Assembly (NCBI GenBank): GCA_027563935.2 | Contig: CM050451.1 | Span: forward strand, 96,871,565-96,935,564 | Source of the DNA: Costus lasius | Lineage: Eukaryota > Streptophyta > Magnoliopsida > Zingiberales > Costaceae | Direction: 5' to 3' | DNA: 64,000 nt | In this document: positions 1-12,194 of the stretch, one piece after another | How the letters are laid out: each line of letters opens with the position of its first letter | Numbering within the stretch: position 1 is the first letter of the stretch | Notes under the pieces: model-generated | What the model was told of the DNA's origin: nothing | Database searches by the model: none | What the model saw: the letters and a program-made list of their open reading frames with translations, nothing else | Made by a program: the position numbers and the translations under genes

Positions 1-929
1 GCACATCTTGGTTGGTGGCGCAAAGAGCAAGGCATTGGAAAATCGCTGTGACACAAACAACAAAGATCAACGAAGGAGATTAATCAACAAAGATTCTCTT
101 TCAATCAGTCGAAGAGAGAATCCTGAGATGGGCGGGTTCGGATCGTCTGAACGAAGAACACAAAATCCATAAAAAATACGGAATCAGATGTACATAAGAA
201 AATTACCTAAATTGATCCTCACTGTCTCAGCAAGAAGGAAAGGATATCTGTGATTATCATTGGGCCTTTGATCAGATTACAGGGTTCGTGTCCACTTCCT
301 AATCGGTCCCTCAGCAACTCTCAACACACCTCTTTCTTCCGCCATCCACATTCCACATAAGGTTAATTGGTGTGAAATCTCAGACAGTCGCTGGCTAAGA
401 GCCCGATTGAAGTAACACCACTTTGCAAATATTTGATGCCATCTCCTCTATCGCCCCAACGGAAGGGCCATTGACAAGCGTCGCCTCCCTTTGAAACGCA
501 TCGTCTACACCATTCCACCTCCACTCAGGCGCCTCTTCCGCCTATACTCAGCAAGGCCGCCGCTTTTCCTCTTTGCTGGCTTCCTTCCTGTGTCTCAACT
601 AGAATCAAATTTGCAGACGCCTCCGCCTGCAGCATGCTCATCCTCTTCCCCGAAGTCTTTATCAACAAGCAAACTCCTCTCGCTAGCTGTTTCCTTACCT
701 CCATCGACGCCATCTCCTCAACAACCACCGAACTTGCTGCTACTTAACACAGAGGGCCGCCATCGCTGGATTCATCCCTTCAGCGCCTCACTTCTGCTTC
801 CCTTTGAGACCCAAATTGTTACAGCGATCTCCAGGGAGCAGCTCGTGGTCACCTTCACCGGAGCTTAGCAATGCCGCCGCTTCTCCTCCCTGCTAATTTC
901 GCTCCTACGCCTCAATCGGAAGCAACTTA
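1..929. other. Unassigned left edge, probably the 5' part of a diverged Tat-type LTR
   Basis: No protein family is recognisable. An open frame at 491-868 is rich in Pro, Ser and Leu and looks like a by-product of GC-rich sequence. Composition and position resemble the GC-rich part of the intact Tat LTR (about 17000-17700), and the sequence runs straight into a segment clearly related to that LTR. I infer that it belongs to the same old LTR, but base-level similarity is weak. Confidence 0.35.
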
Positions 930-968
930 TGGTCGCCTATCGCCTCGTCGTTATCGGGAATTCACATG

Positions 969-993
969 AGTCAAAGAACTTTACTCTTTGACT
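969..993 (+). other. Hairpin before an A-rich tract in the old Tat LTR
   Basis: The 8-bp arms agtcaaag (969-976) and ctttgact (986-993) are perfectly complementary around a 9-base loop. AATAATAAA-like sequence follows at once. The corresponding place in the intact Tat LTR has a hairpin with different arms, so pairing rather than sequence is conserved. Confidence 0.6.
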
Positions 994-1289
994 TAGGAAA
1001 TAATAAAAAAATTAAAATAAAAAGAAAATAAATAAATAAATATGTGTGATAAAACGAGATGATATTAACAACCATGGCTGATTTAGTCTGCTTGCTTAAT
1101 GATTTGGACTTAACTCAAGTCGCTAAATGTTGACTCCAAAAGAAAATTTTTAAAACATTCTCAATAATAATAAATACTTAAAAGCCTTTTACCATCGTGG
1201 TGAAATATTATTTGGGAGGTACGTCGACGTTTATCGTCAGGGAATAACTCCACAATATGATATTTCGTTCATCAAAGCTAAGGTATTTT

Positions 1290-1830
1290 TTTCAAATTTA
1301 AATATCCTACACACTACAAGACCGGATATTTTCCAAATTGAATTATCCAACACACAACAAGCCCGGGTAATTTTCCAAATTTAAATTATTCAACAAGCTG
1401 TGAGGCCGAGTAATTTTCTCAAATTTAAATATTTAATATGCTGCAAGGCCTGATATTTTATCCAACAAGCCGCAAGGCTGGGTAACTTTCTCAAATTTAA
1501 ATATCCAACATGCTGCAAGGTCGGATATTTTCCAAATTCAAATTATCCAACATGGCGTGAGGCCGGGTAATTTTTCAAATTTAAATATCCAACATGCTGC
1601 AAGGCTAGATATTTTCCAAATCAAATTATCCAACACACCGTAAGGCCAGATAATTTTCCAAATTGAAATATCCAATACACCGCAAGGCTGAATATTTTCC
1701 AAATTCAAATTATCTAACATGCTGCGAGGCCGGATTTTTCTTCTTCTTGAAAGGCCGGATATTTTTTCAAATTCAAATTATCCAACATGCCACGAGATCG
1801 GGTAATTTTTCAAATGCTTTAATGCATCCC
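1290..1830 (+). repeat. Degenerate tandem repeat, old version of the Tat LTR 42-bp array
   Basis: Units of roughly 42-50 bp alternate 'gcaaggc(c/t)gg-ta-tttt-caaatt' with 'caaattatccaacatgc'. They resemble the regular 42-bp array in the intact Tat LTRs but have drifted in sequence and spacing. Short open frames here only reflect the repeat. Confidence 0.7.
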
Positions 1831-2249
1831 AATAAAATATTGTTTGGGAGGTGCGTACATCGAAATCTACCATTGGGGCGTAACTCCTCAATATGACATA
1901 GCACCGCCATGGCCAGATATCCTCAAAATTCAAATATCTAATAAGCCATTGCAAGACCAAACATTTGACAAATATAAGTTGTCGAAATTGATAAAGGCTC
2001 TTTTCTTTCATCGCATATGTATCATGTCAAATCATGTATTTTCATAATTTTTATGAATAATATTGTTTTGTCTTTTATTTTATTTAATAGTATAGATCTC
2101 TTAATCAAATGTGTCCTGACTTCAGGGGTAATTGACAATGAGTGCTTGGGCTCATTGGAAGCTGAACCCATTAAATAAAAAATCTTATTTATCATAAGAT
2201 GAATTTGAAAATGGTTATATTATATTTTTAATATAATACCTTTTCACCC

Positions 2250-2839
2250 CACCTCTTTGTGTTTATTCATTTTTGTTGCCTAGATAGTTTGTCAACCTAC
2301 TTTTCTCAATATTAAATTCAATTTAAAATCCCCAAGATCAGTTAGAACTAAAGAAATTAGCATTGAAGGCATTAAGAAAGGAAACCATTGTTTTGGATTT
2401 TCACAAAGCATCACAGATGACCTCATATATTAGTCCTACTGGCTTAAGTTTCATCTCATCCTTACATATATCCAAAAATTATCTCAAGAGCAATGTATTA
2501 TAAATGTAAACATGTATAAAAGGAACATGTGTTTAATGGAAAAATCAGCCATCAAATTCAGGATCTCTGTCTTTTATCACTTGTATATGAAGTGCCCCCA
2601 ACAATTTCACTAATTATGAGATTAAGGATATGAAAGGAGAGCAACGGGCTAAGAGGACGTTAAAAGGACACCGTAAAAAAAAGGGAAAGAGCAAAGACAA
2701 AAAAAAAAAGACAGAGAGGTATAAAAGAGTTGGATAGTGTTCTATTTATTATTATTATTTTATGATTCATAGATAATGAGGGTCTGCTACTTGCACCATG
2801 CGTTCCTCTCTTTTTTATGAATTTATGTTTAGTAGATAA
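2250..2839. other. AT-rich DNA with no recognisable gene
   Basis: There are poly-A/T runs and short frames without family resemblance. I see no repeat boundary or coding signal. Confidence 0.5.
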
Positions 2840-3215
2840 AATGAAGTAGCACATTCATCCGCTTCTCATGTGAATTCTCCTTTTTATGGATTTTCATAGT
2901 AAATATGGATATGCTACTAGTGTCACCCTTCTCATGTGAATTCTCCTCGTTATGAATATTTTTATAGGAAATTAGGATGTGCTACTTGTATCTATATCAT
3001 GTGAATTCTCCTCATTATGAATATTTCTATAGGAAATATGGATGTACTAGTTGCATCCACATGCTCTCAGTGAATTCGTCTTCTTGTGATTTTTTTACTT
3101 TAGGAAATATAGATGAACTACTTACATCCACACAATTTTCATATGAATTCCCCTTGTTTATGTAACATGGACGCGCTAATTGCATCCATGTGTGAAATTT
3201 TTTAAAGAAGCATGA
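2840..3215. repeat. Imperfect tandem repeat, unit about 60-70 bp
   Basis: Around five units share 'catgtgaattctcct', 'atgaatatttntatagg-aaat' and 'atg-nctacttgcatcca'. Units differ by substitutions and small indels. The frames at 2977-3165 and 3027-3251 run through the repeat and are not credible genes. Confidence 0.75.
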
Positions 3216-4640
3216 AAGTGTTAACTGCATAAAAGACCCAAACCCAGCCAATTAGGGCTTGGATTTATTTATTTATAGATTACGGTGCTTCTAGATTGAA
3301 AACTTCTAAAAACAGGTATGGTCGTGATCTCTACCTTAATTTTAGTGGTGTTGATAAAGTCGTGACCTGCCATGAGTTTCATGGCCTTGACTGTGATCTT
3401 TACTAGCTTTAAATTATTATGTCATAAAGGAAGTGACTGTATCCATAGTGGAGGCATCACATGGAGTAGCAGCAACCTTACTTACTCACCTGGAGCTCAC
3501 ACATGTTGCTCACTAGCTCACCTTCTCGCACTCTCTGGCTCACTTGCTCTCCTCTTCCTCTCTAACGGCAAAAGTAGAGGCAAAGCACTTAAGAGGGGCA
3601 AAGGTAGTGTTACAACCCGTTTAGTAAGCAAATATCTAGCATGGACTAAACTGGGTATTACAATCTCCCCCATTTATGACTTAAAATCCTCGTCAAGGAG
3701 GAGATTTAACACATGCTATGCAAAATATTCATCAACTTAGCAAGGAGGAGATTTAACACATGTCACGCAAAATATTCATCAACTTAGTAAGCAAACATAC
3801 TGGGGTATTACAATCTCCCCCACTTATGACTTGATGTCTTCGTCAAGGGGGAAATTTAACACATGTCCCAAAAGGTCAGCCTAATGGGATTTGCTCTAAT
3901 ATCATATGTAGCAAACTATTCATCAACTTTTTTTTTGCCATTCATCAACTTGGTAAGCCTAATATGATAATATGACCTAATTTATTAAAATCCTTAATCC
4001 CAAATTAACAATAATAAGCCCACTAAGCCTTATATACTATACTGCCTTTTCTTACACTTCGAATGTGGGATAGATGGAGCAAAAGATATATTGTGTTTTC
4101 TCCCTACATCATATTGTGTTTTCTCTTCACACTTATGTCAATACCGACTAGTACATATTGGTCTGAGCATGGACCCATATGCTCGGACGGGGTATTTAAA
4201 CCTTGCTACACATATGCATTTGGTTGCTACTAATAAAGTCATGATGTCCCCTAGAGATTAAATTCAAAATGTCTTAAGATAATCCAATTTTATAGCAAAA
4301 GTCAAGCTTTTTTTTCCTTCAACTAATTTGGATGACATCATCAAAACTAAAATATTGGAGTGAGTTATTAGAAGGGACAAAGAACAAAAAAAAAAATAGT
4401 TCAAGAAAGTATTTCTCATAATTTATTTGAAATCAAGTATAACATATAGAATACTTACTCCAATCATCAACAGTTGAAGTAATGATACTGCAACCAATAT
4501 ATGGTATGAACTAAGTAAAGAATCACATTTGTAGTGATATGGCAATGAGTGAGACTTGGTATGACAAGCATTAATCCACCTCATACCTATCTCTGATGGG
4601 AAATTGACCACCCACTAGACTGACTCCCACTCTCATCCTA
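3216..4640. other. Retroelement-like debris with a local direct duplication
   Basis: A block containing 'aaggaggagatttaacacatg' and 'caaaatattcatcaactta' occurs twice at about 3695-3790, and a third related block starts near 3838. 'tattacaatctcccccac' (near 3814) has the look of the polypurine-tract side of a minus-strand retroelement. I could not assign an element or a full LTR, and found no credible coding frame. Confidence 0.4.
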
Positions 4641-5600
4641 TTTTTTAATTAAAAAATAAAAAAAAAATATTTTAATTAAAATAAAATAATGAGGGTTATA
4701 ATGATATATAAATTATATATTCAAAATCCCCATACCTGACGTCGCCCCACATGTGATGAATTTTTCATAAACCCAACCCAAAACCTCGTCAAATCATATT
4801 TTTCCTATTGAAGTCAGGTCAGGGTAGGTTCGGGTTATTTTGCTAGCATTATGAGGATGTAGATGATGAAGCAAACATAATTAGAAAATCATTGGTGGCA
4901 AACCTGGGTAAAGGCATTTTTAAGTAGTCAATTAGACTATAGATAATAATAGATGACTGTGGTTTGACCCAAAGGACTAAATGTTTCATGCCAATAGTGA
5001 AAAGTCGTACCACATTGTCCAAATATAATTCTCTCAATTTGTCAAGTTACAAATTGAAAAATGATATCTAAAAGATAATTGGTATTCATCCATGAAGCTA
5101 AATGTTCATTGATTAAAGCATAATGGTATTGTAATATGTCGATAAACTTTAAAGACTTGTGCAAGAAGGCGAAACTACCAATAGTGCAATTTGTAAAGTA
5201 ACCCTATGCCAGCTTAAGCTTCATCTTACTGTGTATTGAGAAGAACAAATCTCAGGTACTGTTAATCCTCTTATTCTACCATGATAAATCATGTTATGTG
5301 AATTATCTAAGTTTTCTTTTCTTTCAATACTATAGTTTTTTTTTTCTTTCAATACGAACACAATGACACTAATTTGGGACCAAATAAAATTGATGCATGG
5401 CATACAATCTCGGGTCTGGATCTGCATCAATAAAACTTCTAGTACGTTTTCATATATTTTATAAAGAAACAAGTACTGCAAATCAAACAACAACAGTGTA
5501 CAATTTGTTGACGCACACAAAACTGCCACAGAAAAGCACTGCTGACACCAAAATTAGAGTAGGATAGAATAGCACACATTTATCAAACTATCAAACTACG
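4641..5600. other. AT-rich DNA, nothing assigned
   Basis: The short minus-strand frames at 4849-5037 and 5221-5529 have no motif I recognise. No repeats or structured sites were seen. Confidence 0.4.
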
Positions 5601-5621
5601 AAGCAAAATCAGAATCTGAAA

Positions 5622-6043
5622 AATGAAACTTACTTGCAGATTTTGGGGCAAAAACACAGCCCTAATCGAGCGTCGGACCGTTGGCAGGACAGCGACGGCA
5701 ACAGGGACAGAGGCAACGGCAACGCTGACGGCGACGATGAAAAGGCGGCAACGAGAGGCTTACTTGCAGATTTTGGGGCAAAAACGAAGCCCTAATCGAG
5801 CGTCGGACGATTGGAAAGACAGCGACGGCAACAGGGACAGAGGCGACTGCAACGTTGACGGCGACGACGAGAGGCGAGAGGCGACGATGAAAAGGCGGCA
5901 ATGAGAGGCGAGAGGCGACGTTGAAGAAAAGATCGCGACGAGAGGCGAGAGGCGGCAACGAGAAAGGTGAGAGGAGATGGGAGAGACGGTGAACATGCGG
6001 CAAGAGGTAAAAGGAGCGAGGCACGGGTTGAAAATACGCCCAA
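5622..6043 (-). other. Tandem duplication, possible first exon of an unknown minus-strand gene
   Basis: A segment of about 129 bp (5631-5759, starting 'tacttgcagattttgg') is repeated immediately as 5760-5890 with expansion of a 'gagaggcga' run. On the minus strand each copy ends in CTGCAA followed by GTAAGT, a strong donor site. The upstream minus-strand frame (6043-5792) is Ser/Leu/Arg-rich, as in an organelle transit peptide, but low-complexity GC-rich DNA often looks like this. It could be the first exon of a gene or of a DNA transposon. No downstream exon was recognised. Confidence 0.3.
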
Positions 6044-6640
6044 TTTCTAAACCCTATATTTTTCCATTTTACTTCCCTTCCTTTTTCCCTCCTTCCAATT
6101 TTTTATTTATTTCTTTCTCCTTTTCTTTCTATTAAACACAGAGTTCAAGGTTTACGGAGGCAAGGTGGAGAGGATGCTTATTATGCTTTCTTAGAGAAAA
6201 AAAAAAGAAAAAAAAAAGAAAGAAGAAAAATACGTGCATAAACACTGATATTATAAGTCAAATAACATATCGAAATAGAGGATTGCACTCTAAATCCTGC
6301 ATAAGAAGGCTTAAGCAGCCATAATAGTTCTATGCAGCACAATCTTTTCTCGAATCAAAGTTCCAAGGAAAATATAGGTAAAAAGAAGACTAATAAGGGA
6401 GGAAACAACAAACTAATCCTCTCAAGATAGATGAGAGAATGCCTGCAATTTCGCTAGTAAAAATCCCCTTCTCGTCATCACCCTTTCCTTGTCAACACTC
6501 CCTCATTTTTCTCTTGTTGGAGAGCCCCCTTTTTTCACCCCAAATCGGTTCTTTTATCCATAGGAAGGTGTCACTTAAGATTCCCCATGAAATCCCCAAG
6601 AAAACCCTTCAATTTTCATGTGAAATGAGCTAAAATTCAT
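6044..6640. other. Unassigned AT-rich sequence
   Basis: Contains homopurine runs (about 6190-6230) and a 64-codon plus-strand frame (6439-6633) without recognised similarity. Nothing firm can be said. Confidence 0.4.
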
Positions 6641-7595
6641 GTTCAGCAAACTGTGTCACAGTCGTGACATTCGTTAGGGCTAGGCTGTGATATGTTATGT
6701 AGTATTATGGAAAATTAATCATGGTCATGATGTTGGTCATAGGCAGGCCGTGATGTGTATCATGACTATGAAATTGGTCATGTTTGGGCAGTGAACTCTT
6801 CTATGAATTTTTGACATGTTGATCATGGCCATGAAGTTGGTCACAAGCAGGCCATGATCGTCTCGGTGAAAAACTTGTTAACTTTTGGTTCAAACTCATT
6901 ATAGCCATGATGATCATCATGGTTCAGCTATAAAAAAGTTATTCTCAAAATGCTCATCATGGCCGTGAAGCTTGTTAAGGTCTGATCATGATTAATACAG
7001 AAAACTCCGTTTGACTTCAAATTTGTTGTGCCGACTTATATCTTCATTCTAAATCACTTGGTGGCCTTAGAATTGTCAAATAAGCTCTAGAAATGAGTGA
7101 TTTCACTTGAAATTAAAAAAGACAAAAAAAAGTGAAGATTCCAAACAAAGTAAGTAATTAAGTATGATTATACTATAAAAACAATAGAATATGTCTTATT
7201 TTGAGATAAAACCATATCATAAAACATTACCAAAATACAAAGCATTAGGAAGCATGTAAATTTCAGTTTCTTTTGGGCAGCTAAAATTTCATTGTTGCGC
7301 CTAGCTAGTCAACCTCAAACATTGCTCCTATATGTTGCTTCTACTAGCCATGCCCACAAAAATAGGCAAGCAACAACCCCAAACAAAGCCCTAGTCAACT
7401 TCAGATTGAATGAATTTTGATTTAAAATTTGAATTCACTTCCAAAATTTAAATATTCACAATCCATATATCTGAATATTTGTCAAAATTTAAATATTTAC
7501 AACTCATAAAGTCAAATATTTGTCAAATTCAAAGATTCACAAGCCATCAAGGCCAAACATTTAGCAAATTCAAATTTATATATTCACAATCCTTT
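6641..7595 (+). mobile_element. Degenerate LTR-like segment with palindromes and an AT-rich tandem repeat
   Basis: At 6660-6990 short 'catggccatga'-type palindromes recur, as in the first half of Athila-type LTRs elsewhere in the window. From about 7420 units with 'tcaaatttaaatattcaca' recur every 45-50 bp. The repeat continues at 8989-9190 after the solo LTR, so the solo LTR landed inside it. Ends could not be defined. Confidence 0.45.
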
Positions 7596-7977
7596 TGATG
7601 TCTCGTATTTATATAGTCCTTTTAACTACTATTTCCTAGTAAATCGAGATGTATTTTCATGCTTCTACAGCTCTTTCCAGCTTATTTCACTAACTTTCTT
7701 CAGAAGCTTCACTACTTGTCATATTTGTTAAATACAGGACAATTCACTCATTTCTAGAGCTATACAGATGCACAATCACATACCCGAGTGAATCTGAATT
7801 CATGACAAGAAATTTAACTTCAGACGAGAGCTAGAATTCACCCGCATTCAGCATTTACTGTCAGCTATAGAGACACATGCCAGCTAAATAGGACACACGC
7901 CATCAACATTCATGAACAAACATTAATGAGGAGACATTCATGAATGTAGATTTATTAAAAGATGTTCATGAATGACG

Positions 7978-8062
7978 CCACCTTGAAAAGGCACCATGAG
8001 GAGGCACCTTGAAGAGGCACCATGAGGAGGCACCTTGAAGAGGCACCATGAAGAGGCACCCA
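7978..8062 (+). repeat. 18-bp minisatellite in family-A LTR
   Basis: Five units of 'ggcaccatga(g/a)gag' and 'ggcaccttgaagag' alternate with an 18-bp step and a 36-bp higher-order period. In copy 2 the matching array (about 13555-13600, continuing at 38248) is the site where the Tat element inserted. Confidence 0.85.
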
Positions 8063-8460
8063 GAAGACTATAAGAGAGATGAGTTCTCTCTTGAAAAGGG
8101 GGGAGGTCGAAGGCAAGGAGAGGATTACACTAAAGGTCTCAAGGATTGGTTCCAAGGCGAGAAAATAACATTCCAAAGAGAGAAAGGCGACATCAAGGGA
8201 GGAGAGAAGGAGTTTGTCTTAGTTCTTTTCTCTTCTCTACTTTGTTCTGTTTCCTTTACATCTTAATCATAAGTCTTGTACTTGTAGTAACCATGTGTGT
8301 ATTAGCGTAAAACCTCTATCGGGATTCGGGCGTAGCTCGTCTTTTTGATTTACAAGTATTAATGTTAAGAATTGCTTTCCGATATATCTTTTGAGGCCAT
8401 TTGATCTAGATTTATTTCATTCATGTTTATCGATTTTCGGCCGGATTGATTTTTACCTTT

Positions 8461-8670
8461 GTTGATTGTGGTAACAACTGAGAGGTGAATTACAATCAAC
8501 ACATTCTCTTTGATCAATCTTGTGTGCTCTATTACAAGAGTCGTAGAGTTCACTTGGGGAATCACGGTGTCCTGTCTCACACGATCTACCTCTGCTTAGT
8601 CCACCGCGAGAGTAGGAGACTAACTAAGTAGATTGTGGAGTTGTCCACCGTGAGAGTAGGAGACTAACTC
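8461..8670 (+). other. GNRA-capped hairpin array in family-A LTR
   Basis: Four potential RNA hairpins follow in series. Arms are 8461-8470/8491-8500 (10 bp, one G-U; tip GAGA), 8527-8531/8544-8548 (5 bp), 8595-8600/8623-8628 (6 bp, loop with GAGAGTAGG) and 8638-8642/8666-8670 (5 bp, same loop). In copy 2 the first stem (38665-38674/38695-38704) is a perfect 10 bp. Arms differ from those of other families while the loop core is shared. The role is unknown. Confidence 0.6.
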
Positions 8671-8988
8671 AGTTGTTGAGTCGCACACCCGAGAGGGGCA
8701 CGGCTCAAGAGGACACATCCTTGGTTTTCTAAAGATTATCAAAGCAGTACGTTTCATTACACTTGTAAGTTCAAAGACGTGGTAAAACCCGATATCCCGA
8801 TTTCTCTCTCATCGTTCGACTCTCGTTTTATTTCGTTTTCTTAAGTTTGACTTGCTACAACAAACCGAGACCTTTAATTACTTAGCTATCAAGGATTAGA
8901 AGATTTGGTACTTGGCAATCCGTCCCTGTGGAAACGATATCTTACGTACTACATCGGTAAGCCGTGCGCTTGCGGATATTGTGCAACA

Positions 8989-9198
8989 CCTTTAAAAGGA
9001 TATTTATCAAATTTAATATCCATAAGCTCTCAAAATGTTGAATGTTTATCAAATTCAAATATTCATAAGTCCTCTAAAAGTTGGATATTCATTATGCTCA
9101 AATATTCATAAGCCCTCCAAAAGTTGGATATTTATCAAATTCAAATATCCATAAGCTTTCCAAAAGATCATATATTCATCAAAGTTGAAAAGAACATA
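8989..9198 (+). repeat. AT-rich tandem repeat, right continuation
   Basis: After the TSD, units like 'atattcataagcc-tccaaaagttgg' and 'atttatcaaattcaaatat' recur about every 45 bp. They continue the repeat at 7420-7590. Confidence 0.6.
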
Positions 9199-9306
9199 AC
9201 ACAACTTGTTATTCATTTGTTAGGGTTACACAGTAACATAGATAGTGTAAGAGGGTTGGAACCCAAACCCGATAAGCTAATAAACCATAATTGCTAACAC
9301 TCCCCC

Positions 9307-10272
9307 TCAAGCTAGAGCAAATATGTCAATCATGCCTAGCTTGTTACAAAAATCATGAAATTTTGTTGAGTTGAGAGCCTTAGTAAAGATATCAACGACT
9401 TGGTCTTCAGATTTGGTATATTGAGTGTTGATCTGGTGATTCAGAATGACATCTTTGACAAAATGACAGTCAATCTCCACATGTTTGGTTCTTTCATGAA
9501 ATAAGGGATTGTTTGCAATGAATATAACCGATTGATCATCACAGTGCATGACCATTGGAGTAACAATAGCTATATTGAAATCTTGCAATAGACTCTTGAT
9601 CCACATGAGCTCACACGTAGTATGAGCCATTGCCCGATATTCAGCTTCACAACTGGATCGAGATACAACATTTTGTTTCTTGCTTTTCCATGTGACTAGA
9701 TTACCCCCAATGTATGTGCAAAACCCCAAGATGGATTTTTGATCATTAATGTTTCCTGCATAATCTGCATTAGAATAGGACTTAATAGTGAGTTGTCGTC
9801 CCTTTTTATATAGAAGACCCTTGCCTGGAGACTTCTTGATATATTGTAACATTTTTAGCATTGCCTGCCAGTGGTCTTTCTTGGGGAACTGCATAAAGTG
9901 ACTAACAACATCCACTGCGAATGATATATCCGGCTATGTGACAGTGAGGTATATAAGTCTGCCAATAACTTGCCGATACACAGTAGGATCAGTGTCTTTA
10001 GATTCCTTCCACTTACTATATCGTTCATTAGGAACCATAGGAACATCAGTGGGTTTGTAATCAAGCATTCCTGTGTCAGATAAAAGATCAAGTATATACT
10101 TCCTTTGAGACAGATGAATATTTGAGCCCTTGTAAGCAATCTCAATTCCTAGAAAGTATCTAGGTTTACCCATATCACGAAGAGAAAAATGAGACTGTAA
10201 AAACCTTTTAGTCTCATCTATGCCTCTAGAATCACTTTCTGTGAGAAGAATATCATCGACGTAAATAGCCAA
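9307..10272 (-). pseudogene. Copia reverse transcriptase C-terminus and RNase H
   Basis: 10272-9934 encodes the end of reverse transcriptase including the catalytic YVDD. 9915-9307 encodes the RNase H region with the family signature SSCEAEYRAMA and the typical 'FTKAL' end. The two lie in the same frame, separated by an in-frame TAG at 9934-9936 where an Arg or similar is expected before 'PDISF'. The gene ends with a stop at 9307. It would have copied element RNA into DNA inside virus-like particles; it is now broken. Confidence 0.9.
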
Positions 10273-11291
10273 GATAATGATCCCATTGGTCGACTTACGA
10301 ATAAATATTGAATGATCAGACTTCGCGTGAAGAAATCCAAATTTCGATATGATAGTAGAAAACTTCTGAAACTATACCCGAGGACTTTGTTTAAGTTCAT
10401 ATATAGCTTTACGCAACCTGCATACCAACTCCCCCTGCTAGACATAACTCGGAGGTTGATGCATATAAACTGCCTCATTAAGATCACTGTATAAGAAGAC
10501 ATTTTTGATGTCTAACTGATGAAGAGACCACCTAAGGGAGATGGCAAGCGAGAAGATGATACAGACATAATTCAATCGAGCACAGGAGAGAAGGTGTCAG
10601 AATAGTCAACCCCGTACACCTGAGTAAATCCTTTTGCCACAAGACGAGCTTTGTAGCGATCGACGGACCCATATGGATTGTGTTTTATGGCATAAACCCA
10701 TTTGCAAGGCACAGGACGAGCCCCTGAGGGTAATGGTACAAGGGTCCATGTGTGCTGAGAAATAAGAGCTTCCATTTTTATATCCATAGCAGCCTTCCAG
10801 TGGGACTGAGAGAGAGCCTCAAAGATATTACGTGGCAAACCATCAGATGAGATAGTAGTAATAAATGTACAATGGGAAGGAGAAATGCAAGAATAAGAGA
10901 CAAATTCAGAAATGGAATACTTAGCTGTGGCCCAACGACCCTTGTGTAGGGCAGTCGAGAGATCATCAGTTGCAGGTGGTAGACTCTTAGGTAAAAGGTG
11001 GATTGGTGTAGGAGCTTCTGTGGTGACGGCCCTATTCCATCGCCGGTAAACCTGCAGAGGTAAATGCTCGTGGTCCACAGAAGGAGGTACCTGAGGAGAT
11101 GTCACGGGAACATCCTGAGAGCATGGTATAGGGAGAGGAACAGGGGTGGTTGAGGGTTGAGGACTCCTGACGCAGTGTTGGTTTGGAGAAAAATAGTGTA
11201 GACTCAAAGAAGGATACATCCATGCTAGTAAAGTACTTGCTGTGAGTGGGATCAAAATATCTGTACCCCTTTTGTGTCCTAGAGTACCCAA
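10273..11291 (-). pseudogene. Copia reverse transcriptase, N-terminal and middle part
   Basis: 11291-10572 contains the conserved copia block with CKWVYAIKHNPYGSVDRYKA and GFTQVYGVDYSDTFSPV. 10572-10273 continues as reverse transcriptase only when frames are changed, so there are at least two frameshifts or indels. The frame at 10502-10218 is an off-frame piece of the same domain. Not functional. Confidence 0.88.
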
Positions 11292-12066
11292 GGAAAATAC
11301 ATTTTGTAGAATGAGGACTTAGCTTATCCACACCAAGAGAGAGATTGTGGACATAACAGAGGCAACCAAAGGTCTTGGGCGGAACAGGAAATATAGATTG
11401 GCTGGGGTAGAGTATAGAGAGGGGAGATTTACCGTGCAAGGAAGAAGTTGGTACACAATTTATCAGAAAAGTAGCAGTGAGGACAACATCACCCCAAAAG
11501 TTTTTAGGCACATGCATATGAAACATTAAGGTACGAGAAACATCAAGTAGATGACGGTTCTTGCGTTCAGCAACACCATTTTGGGGAGAAGTATAGGGGC
11601 ACGTTGTTTGGTGAATAATGTCGTGTAAACCACAAAACTCTTGAAAGACTGAACTGGTATACTCAAGAGCATTATCAGTGCGGAGTGTTTTCAGTGGCAA
11701 GCCAAATTGATTCTTGACCTCAGCATAAAAAAGTTTAAATGCACTAAAAGCATCAGAATGATTCTTCAGTAAAAAGACCCAACACATGCATGAATAGTCA
11801 TTGATAAATGTGATAAATTATTTAAAACCATCTCTGGTGATTACAGGACTAGGACCCCATATATCTAAATGAACAATATGAAACGGAGTAGTAGTTGGTG
11901 GATTAGTACTGCTAGGAAAAGAGGTCCTATGGTGCTTGCCAAACTCACAAGCTTCACATTCAAAATTAGGACAGGACTTCAGCAATAAAAATTGCTCAAC
12001 TTTGCTAGGTGAGACATGACCTAACCGACAGTGCCATGTAAAGGGAGATGATGTAGACAAAAGCAC
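11032..12066 (-). pseudogene. Copia pre-integrase zinc region and integrase
   Basis: 12066-11818 has the H-H-C-C zinc region (WHCRLGH, then CEACEFGKHH) and the first catalytic Asp in HLDIWGPS. After an in-frame TAA at 11818-11820 the same frame continues with the second Asp (LRTDNALEY) and the Glu (NGVAERKNRH). The catalytic D-D-E triad is therefore present but split by a stop. A frameshift near 11200 leads into reverse transcriptase. Confidence 0.9.
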
Positions 12067-12194
12067 CTGAGCAGTATCCAGTGCAAGATCGGTGAGGACA
12101 TAGACACCGCCAGCTTTAAGCCCCTCACCAATCTTCGCCTTCGTCCTGAGGTCCTGAACGATACAATAGGAAGCAAGGAATGTTACAGAGCAAT

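Larger units (their letters stand above)
930..2249 (+). mobile_element. Old, diverged 3' part of a Tat-type LTR
   Basis: This follows the last 1.3 kb of the intact Tat LTR (about 17660-18937) in order: a hairpin before an A-rich tract, the 'tttgggaggt' block, a degenerate tandem repeat, a second 'tttgggaggtgcgta' block near 1846, then the 'gatctcttaatcaaa' and 'ggggtaatt' blocks near 2096-2130, and an end near 'ttcacccca'. Many substitutions and indels show it is far older than the copy at 13601-38242. No primer-binding site or coding region follows, so it may be a solo LTR or a truncated copy. Confidence 0.75.
7596..8988 (+). mobile_element. Solo LTR, Athila-type family A, copy 1
   Basis: The 1393-bp unit starts TGATGTCTCG and ends GTGCAACA, flanked by the perfect TSD CCTTT (7591-7595 and 8989-8993). 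No internal region follows, so it is a solo LTR left by recombination. The end region ('aacgatatcttacgtactac', 'gtgcgcttgcgg') is of the Athila type. A second copy lies at 13096-39190. It has TTCATGAA palindromes, a minisatellite and a hairpin array. Confidence 0.93.

Noticed and set aside
491..868. 125-codon Pro/Ser-rich frame at the left edge
   Set aside because: No recognised domain; overlapping frames on both strands are equally open because of GC-rich composition.
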